Assembly (NCBI GenBank): GCA_002840755.1
Contig: PHBZ01000006.1
Span: 62,001-126,000, forward strand
Length of the DNA stretch: 64,000 bases
Direction of reading: 5' to 3'
Source: Chloroflexi bacterium HGW-Chloroflexi-10
GTDB lineage: Bacteria > Chloroflexota > Anaerolineae > Anaerolineales > Anaerolineaceae
The translations under genes and the position numbers were made by a program. Below are positions 61,901 to 64,000 of the stretch, in pieces (positions within the stretch are counted from its first letter, which is position 1; each line of letters begins with the position of its first letter). Below the pieces are notes generated by a model. The model worked only from the letters and a program-made list of their open reading frames with translations, ran no database searches and was not told where the DNA came from.

Positions 61901-64000
61901 TTCCTGTTCCTGTGGTCAGGTTACCGCCCGTTTGCAGGCGTTGGGCTTCAGCAATTCGTATCTGGTCAAAGGTATAATGACCAATTTCTTCATTCTCTTC
62001 TTCGACAACATTAATGGAAGAACCCGTTGTCGTCAACAGAAGTTTGGAAACACTTTGCGTTCCTGGATCCAAGCTTAGATCCATTAATTCGGACAACGAA
62101 CCGTAATTTGTAAATTCTGATCCGATTAATGAAAGTCCCGTGGTATCCAGCGTTCCATAATTATCAAATTTCATATTACTGAGTTCAATTGCATCTTCTG
62201 AGAAAAGAGTTGCATTCTCTTTAATTTTCAGAAAGAATCCATTGTAATCATTCTGGTCAAGATTAAAATCGCCATTTTCAATAGACAGGATGGATGTATT
62301 ATCCCCCAAAACAGCATACAAATTTTGAGTTGAGCCATTGCCATTTATCTCTAAATGTCCGCAACTCTCAATACGTATTTCGTCAAAAGTGACAAGTTCA
62401 TTATTATTGAGAATTAATGTCGCATAAGGTTTTGAATTTGCTGAAGTAACATATTTTAGGTTGGAGAACCTATTTTTTACGATAAGTTCATTTTCGCCAG
62501 TCCCTGTATTCTCAATATAAATGGTTCCAGGACCACTACTGATGGTATAAACTGATTCATTGTAACCATAAGCCTCTATTTGTCCTGTGTAGCCTATGGA
62601 GCTATTGTATTTTAATGCAACGCGCCCTCCCGAACCCGGATCACCATAGCTAGTATCGCTATACCCTCCATCCGCCATGATTTTCCCGGAGCCATTTAAA
62701 ACGTCTGAGGTAATAAACACACTCCCTCCAGAACCAGAGCCAGAACCGTAAAAACCATTAGCCCGGATTTGTCCGTTTATTACTGATTCATTTTCAACAT
62801 TGATCAAAACCAGCCCTCCACCCCTGGACGTACTCCCCCCGCTTCCAAACAAATTAGGAAACCTTACATCTCCATAAGTCGATCTTTCAACATTATTAGT
62901 TGCAGCGCCATATCCACCATAACTGCCCCCACCACTCCCTTGTGGTGCGCCGGGGCCTTCAGCAAGTCGGAATCCTTTTCCATCTGCATGAATTGCTCCC
63001 CCTTCTTCAACAGTGAGATTTGCCATATCCAGGTATAAAACACCACCAGTTTGCCCATTCCAGGCATTGGCAGTTAGAACTCCGCCGGAATGAATGATTA
63101 AATGGTCGATACTAGGTATAACCGTTACAGAAGCTTTCTCGCTTTCAATATCGAATGAATCCGTCATTTGTTCTTGAAGAGCGAGAACATTTTCTTGCAC
63201 ATTTTCAATTTGTGTTACAGTATAGTCACCTGCATTTTGTCCCGATACTTTATAAATTATTATCTCTTGTCCAGCATAAAAACCCGTCGAATCCGTCACT
63301 ACGATAGATGTTGCGCCGGAATTAAAAGATTGAGCAACCGTAGTCCGAACTTCGTCCAAATATACTGTTTGCCCTGAAGATATTTCCAACGTATCGGTTA
63401 CACTAATATTTTCCGTGCCGGATATCCCGGCTAACTCTTCTATACCGGTTACCTGAATAGAATGAGAACCCAATGTTCCCCAGGTTATTACAGCCTGCCC
63501 AACGCCATTTTGAAGAGTTACCTCGGCAGGGAACATTGCCGCTACATCCGACAGGTTTAATCCTATCTGCCCACTGACGGAATGCGCCAGATTATAGGTA
63601 GCATCAACAGCCACAAAAGTAATTACTACCGGATCACCTTTAAAAATTATCCCAGAACCTGTTTTTCCGGTTTCAGATCCAGGTACTAATATTTCTCCAT
63701 CCAACAGAATCAAGAAAGAATTTACATTTACCGGTGTAACTGTGAAACTTTGATCCCCAGATAGCAACATGCCATCAACTAATACGAAAACATTCTTAAC
63801 CTCAGCCACAAGGGATGCAATTTCTACGGTGACCTTTCCTTCGTCATCGGTTAAGCCAATCTCAACAAATTGACCCGGTTGCTGTAATTCCCCATTAATG
63901 GTATTGCCAGTACCACTCACCATAATTCGCACTGGGCGATCGCTGAGTATTTGCCCATTTGCTCGCTTTGCTTCTACGGTTATATTTGTGGTCGTAGTTC
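49905..64000 (-). CDS. Giant RHS/YD-repeat surface protein with metallopeptidase-like tip (start beyond window)
   Basis: At least 4,698 codons; the frame is open to the right edge, so the true start is outside. From the N-terminal side: Ig-like strands (about 64.0-63.4 kb), two Gly-rich beta-helix-like parts (near 62.9 and 61.7 kb), invasin Big_1-type domains (61.4-60.7 kb), CARDB-like and other beta domains (60.7-58.7 kb), an RHS entry domain with NTLTGVYDYSQSDLSI (58.6 kb), long YD repeats (58.3-54.4 kb), 11 repeats of about 82 residues (54.4-51.6 kb), more YD repeats and the RHS core (TGLVFLRARYYSVGDGRFIS, near 50.9 kb), then a tip of about 300 residues with HEVGHTFE and EVFADMF. The core is expected to self-cleave and store the tip in the barrel. 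The sequence is AT-richer in the tip. Confidence 0.92.
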   Translation of the reverse strand, partial: TTTTNITVEAKRANGQILSDRPVRIMVSGTGNTINGELQQPGQFVEIGLTDDEGKVTVEIASLVAEVKNVFVLVDGMLLSGDQSFTVTPVNVNSFLILLDGEILVPGSETGKTGSGIIFKGDPVVITFVAVDATYNLAHSVSGQIGLNLSDVAAMFPAEVTLQNGVGQAVITWGTLGSHSIQVTGIEELAGISGTENISVTDTLEISSGQTVYLDEVRTTVAQSFNSGATSIVVTDSTGFYAGQEIIIYKVSGQNAGDYTVTQIENVQENVLALQEQMTDSFDIESEKASVTVIPSIDHLIIHSGGVLTANAWNGQTGGVLYLDMANLTVEEGGAIHADGKGFRLAEGPGAPQGSGGGSYGGYGAATNNVERSTYGDVRFPNLFGSGGSTSRGGGLVLINVENESVINGQIRANGFYGSGSGSGGSVFITSDVLNGSGKIMADGGYSDTSYGDPGSGGRVALKYNSSIGYTGQIEAYGYNESVYTISSGPGTIYIENTGTGENELIVKNRFSNLKYVTSANSKPYATLILNNNELVTFDEIRIESCGHLEINGNGSTQNLYAVLGDNTSILSIENGDFNLDQNDYNGFFLKIKENATLFSEDAIELSNMKFDNYGTLDTTGLSLIGSEFTNYGSLSELMDLSLDPGTQSVSKLLLTTTGSSINVVEEENEEIGHYTFDQIRIAEAQRLQTGGNLTTGTGITISANTMNIAGIVETYNAGYTFETLGPGAPTDIRYGAGHGGKGGGSAGGDIYGSYENPVTLGSSSGTGYGGGAIHLIVNELLYLAESGVIQANGTSGYLNGGDSGGSIWIDAQSVTGQGAIQAQGSNGGNNTSYYGGGGGRIAILADTIDARLLLNANGGTGLENGEPGTIYTNQFDAEMSSLIVSKTDAIANGIDQISLTITLVNSSGDPLPDKPVEIAISDGAGLEADITSNNDPVAIMDQYVGIGTTNQDGQVTAILSTTVAGERKIVARSSQQTLNHIAEVNFTAGAVSLNKSAIWVTPEVPADGISTGNIIVHLVDEFENPVQNQLVTIVTDGEAILESASVATDTLGNATTKISDIVVETVNIQVMVNEQYLTNTASVRFRGSDMVFEINPRAQINGGYSSTAATTGYPMTIDVTVWNNGGMTTSGVQLDVAVPDAFNYSSGPDYCTYDSETSSLMCSMPNTYAPRSGSSFQLLFDVLPGFLGSYTTTFDLITMGGDEDPNNKHINLNTSVSAAMPQITIIREANRLGVLQGHNKSETIIIKNTGTATLLNPTITYSGLPNWASIYLPLSLPNMEPDAEIPVTVVYNTFSDQSVGVSQWNLSASGSEISPVTQPVEVEVVLSNLTKRSLVIKLLDGENPISGNSTVILTPQNLINTQLPDGTTVSYQPTQAKNTDQYGAVSYADLEPGTYKYEVISEDYEYASDTFSVQPGDTDQVHQVQLTSYGINYSFEVVEIPDGVNIRYEIHLVAEYVTQKPMVNTPGWCTAEIGCTWWIVDGTGYGLVYDALDYKYIPDGSWSGGLIGRGAPRINYRRTYMTLSQEVMLSWQAFNAGLYLENANLTPVDDLSIELNFTSMDGTDRSADFVVENQSGEIPTTLAPGADLHNNWMILPTGNGITDPEGEDFIVTAAISFMQNGETVSFTTLPQVITVHPAPDLKITYTLPPSDDYCSLFDLTVNIQNVGFGPARNLTLTSGKPGSVLVCEGSGCDEDPVEFTLEEASLENSPIQPVFQMNFGTLEPGESKTGFWRISASDEVKFISFEGVLEAATPVDAKISPISALVTNLSPGACLRYGVLSESTRDSNCDNCNPIQGTQGSVGGPINTLTGVYDYSQSDLSIQTAYGIVELERWYSTAAINRFDYPFSSGWTHSLEKHLNVMPGLAWLKLRSTNEYKFWMEENSGSNGSGGISLGEPTFTPYPGFFGSLTYSIQTQSYTLIDQNKVTLTFDQGGNILSEINEQGIGIYYIYDPENGRLQRVEDHTGTRYLELLYDSDGALNEVSDHTDRSVTYDYDTESGDLTTFTDAAGKIWTYEYDEDHLNHLAIVRDPLSHIVERTVYDDLGRAVRQYDGTGALIVDLDFSESAHTVIEDVFGNQSLHRYNAINTLVAEENALSQQQTKTYDGQYRPTTITDATGTQTTLTWSADGKHLTGILDGLEQPTVLEYDPAGNLSLLRDAQGNESEFFYTGSLLTSNTDALDNTTTYVYTTAADESQPAGLLKSTTDELGHTSTYTYDQHAQLISTTNHLGQMTTYRYDDLGRMIAQTSFDGRSNWNCYDALDRVVRSVENASGDGNTPQSNPCDVENYIPSTDQKYDRVSERVYDDAGNLIISIDSRGMVTRTYYDSANRPITTVRNLQNWDRFSNDLPPVGIRTSTENLVTETKYDAAGNVIASIGLDGRIMRTYYDVLGRPEYSVTNLTGQEISVLVPPAVRGKDTNVTSQNIYDKAGNLIASVDLVPGCEISKTTGGNGETIITATAACRVTRIYYDALNRVIAVVQNLSGQAISDETIPSRGTGTSDMNLRSDSQYDKIGNLIATTDPAGSISRTYYDALQRAEFTVENLSNWTIGNESPPPANLRNAVENITTQMIYDESGNLIASVDPLGVVSRTWYDELNRPAQSVTNLKDPAAPSATLEELLDLTAPPAYDQLYPDWNVPSSTTLYDDLGRSVGSIDPLGHINRTYYDVLQRPLQSLQNVVDLDDDDETIPAYDENTPDQNVPGSQIVYDDDGRQIASINPLGIITRTYYDDLGRAWLTVYNLSGQTPQVDTPPTFDPQNPLVNIRTETIYNAAGQAIASKDTYGRINRTYFDGLNRPVIQVQNLVVPDVQSNTPPTYDPNFPDQNIRTETVYDNYGQVIASIAPDGSIQRNFYDKLGRVIVSVINLQGQAIEVETVPVYDPQDAEHIDQNVPTYLYYDLAGNLVNQRDAKGVVTHYEYDTLNRLTAVVENYLPPMNPDNETNLRTEYGYDANGSRLTIRNANATLNDTQYVTSFVYDALGRQVSESDPLGNTWTVKYNILGQRLSTTDANGASIQYIYDAIGRLDTINYPEPQADVDFDYDIASRRVGMADGVGDTVWAYDDLGRVESVTDANEQTVGYAYDALGNRTGITYADSKQVNYAFDALYRLARVSDWQAQETVYDYDINNRLSAVNLPNGVVSSYLYDELGRLETLVHQNNTTTISSFNYAYDAVGNRTQVIEQQLVPGAHEPYVSVMVKNTSGIPQQNMRVIAYKGTTNSGYSALTDENGNAQLVLPFGDYRFRVMVNNTIFWSGAVNHCHVEGCHNAEIIITESIAVLVQDNLGNPVSEATVQAFSGEYDTGYTAISNNQGYAYLTLPVGDYRFLVEYNNASFWSDSSDSCSVPGCISALITVAQPIRITVVDTEGVLVQGARVYAYHGTLNTGVSGLTNASGEVRLSLNDGDYRFKVKYNGTYFWSGESNHCTIPGCNNIQISVSHPTTITVLDTNGLAQAGMTVHAYQNGVDTGLSALTNSSGQALFTLLPGDYRFMASDATGSAAFWSDGINLCSLPGCTAVNITVNPQTTISVLDENSNPLSGLTVTAYTNNVATSYQAVSDGSGNALLRLADGSYRFMAQIYGQTYWSSATEECTVPGCVLASIQENTPQPTPTPSPTPQSTSGRLDAQNGLKHVKASIALNVLQQSAQVTVQVNNTSEIAQPNVFVRVFDGDTFMGISGQTDANGQVVFTLDPGSYRFRADVNGTRFWSSSNNGCTIPGCTNATITVSEPITVSVQNTDGTPQAGMTVVAYNGTTSTGIYKVSDVNGQAVFTLPTGSYRFQTAVNNVAFWSGTSNHCTIPGCTTASITVTKPVTVTLQNTAGTPQVGAVVIAFNGSTNTGISQVTDSNGQVHLTLPTGSYRFRATIGSTRFWSDTVNHCTVPGCETAQITIPGPIPVTVVDSDGTPQVGLPVYAFNGTTYANVSGITDSIGRVTLTLPDGSYRFQSELNGVQFWSDTVNHCTVPGCSGATILVTKPLTVHVVDTQAAVRAGLTVRIYNDTTYTGSSGITDENGDVHFTLPQGSYRVRVDYNEAQFYSGASNHCTLPGCELVSVTVNVPVTVSVVGVDGSPFEGITVELYKEDILQTNDDLTDENGAVLYTLNDGVYQFAANLSNTRFWSNQCSMPGCAHQTIVLPGGQGSMRTTSIDYEYDPLYRLTEANYNDGSYYHYEYDSVGNRLTETTQDATKTYAYDIANRLTSVDGVSYTWDNNGNLMNDGTSAYTYDYNNKLVGLTQGTNTYGYAYTGMGDRIQQIVNGVTTDYVLDINSGLTQVLQDGTNTYLYGINRVAQSTSTQTEYFLGDALGSVRNLVDSTGAVTLTQSYTPYGEVLTTSGTGVTDYAYTGEMYDAGTGLVFLRARYYSVGDGRFISRDIWNGLRSLSQSQNRWAYVINNPIRYYDPSGLIYCESIDCNFGDTPIGINLQNATREYALTLFSNVVDDWNWSDEEIRTVNMVIRAVSMKYAKSYNIEVLKTLIYKSRCNNSMLFNFPISPTEAFLTLHGGKLEFKKVNETENYWGMAQTPRLIHFYRNAQFDSDIIPNNPSFVSHEVGHTFELAMDGAYQHYKHDNEATNRPSKRLDDEGITDDLWDRHYGVTGERYGGFADKYGEWQWSEVEGGFRQEGYNADGTPYYVDGRPEVFADMFSGWLFNRWGRDREGNYTSTAQLRADYMNDWMPKWIVEGILMRKGLYDFSCHIGNSRACYE
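50364..50378 (-). other. HEXXH zinc-site of the RHS tip
   Basis: Codons for HEVGH. About 90 residues later EVFADMF could supply the third, Glu ligand, as in gluzincin-type metallopeptidases. Confidence 0.7.
51610..54437 (-). repeat. Eleven tandem repeats of about 82 codons inside the RHS gene
   Basis: Each unit follows the pattern VTV-x-D/N-x-x-G-x-P-x-x-G, then GDYRF or GSYRF, then FWS, then CTIPGC or a variant, so every copy carries two Cys. They resemble Cna-B/SpaA-type beta-sandwich repeats. A Thr/Pro-rich break separates copies 5 and 6. YD repeats flank the array on both sides. Confidence 0.9.

Noticed and set aside
63870..63932. Start codon of the giant RHS protein at 63932
   Set aside because: The frame is open to the window edge and the residues before it (TTTNITVEAK) continue the same beta-domain style, so the true start lies outside.

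Overview
The window reads as a chromosomal segment of a bacterium, most likely a Chloroflexota (Anaerolineae-type) member. That placement is an inference from gene families and style: NarL-type regulators, DUF2085 and PCYCGC lipoproteins, SHOCT and YHS mini-proteins, threonine/proline linkers in lipoproteins, Tad pili and giant YD-repeat proteins. No rRNA or other marker gene is present to confirm it. The standard code applies, since TGA ends many genes.

Region 1 (1-20.3 kb, AT-rich) is a copper and extracytoplasmic redox region. It holds the N-terminus of a YHS/HMA copper ATPase, a two-domain multicopper oxidase, a YtkA-like lipoprotein, an Lgt-like lipidation enzyme, several YHS metal-binding mini-proteins and two paralogous NarL-type regulators, one paired with a kinase. 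An operon encodes two CuA-site proteins, a NapH/NosR-like Fe-S protein and a PCYCGC lipoprotein, with no terminal oxidase beside it. An OmpR-type two-component system with a Met-rich sensor follows, with SHOCT and Met-rich PepSY-like proteins, then a plus-strand group of small membrane proteins and lipoproteins ending in a Tat-type L,D-transpeptidase. Two observations tie this region together. First, an inverted repeat TARGC-N6-GCYTA lies 75-125 bp upstream of six transcription units. Second, a DUF1573 gene has an in-frame TGA directly followed by a SECIS-like hairpin and 59 further codons of matching domain, so it probably encodes a selenoprotein.

Region 2 (20.3-23.3 kb) is a junction. It carries C-terminal fragments of two site-specific recombinases flanking a DUF305 gene, and a small ribbon-helix-helix (RHH) regulator operon with its own promoter and possible operator repeats.

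Region 3 (23.3-48.3 kb, GC-richer) is one tightly packed plus-strand operon of about 30 genes, preceded by a consensus promoter and an intrinsic-terminator hairpin. It encodes a doubled Tad-type pilus machine: two CpaF ATPases, two TadZ/CpaE-like proteins, two CpaB/SAF proteins, two TadB/TadC pairs, three mini-pilins, four TadE/TadG-like pseudopilins and two prepilin peptidases. It also encodes a VirB4/HerA-like ATPase with a 240-residue Ser/Thr/His/Gln-rich insertion, a VirB8-like small protein, a membrane methyltransferase, a lytic transglycosylase and a five-Ig-domain secreted protein. This mix of a duplicated Tad system with type IV secretion-like parts is the best candidate for an undescribed machine. 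No relaxase or coupling protein is visible here.

Region 4 (48.3-64 kb, minus strand) has a decayed stretch, an AT-rich lipoprotein gene, and a giant RHS/YD-repeat surface protein (more than 4,690 residues, start beyond the window). The RHS barrel is interrupted by 11 tandem repeats of about 82 residues. It ends after the RHS core in an AT-rich HEXXH metallopeptidase-like tip, whose stop overlaps the lipoprotein start by 8 bp, resembling a toxin/immunity pair.
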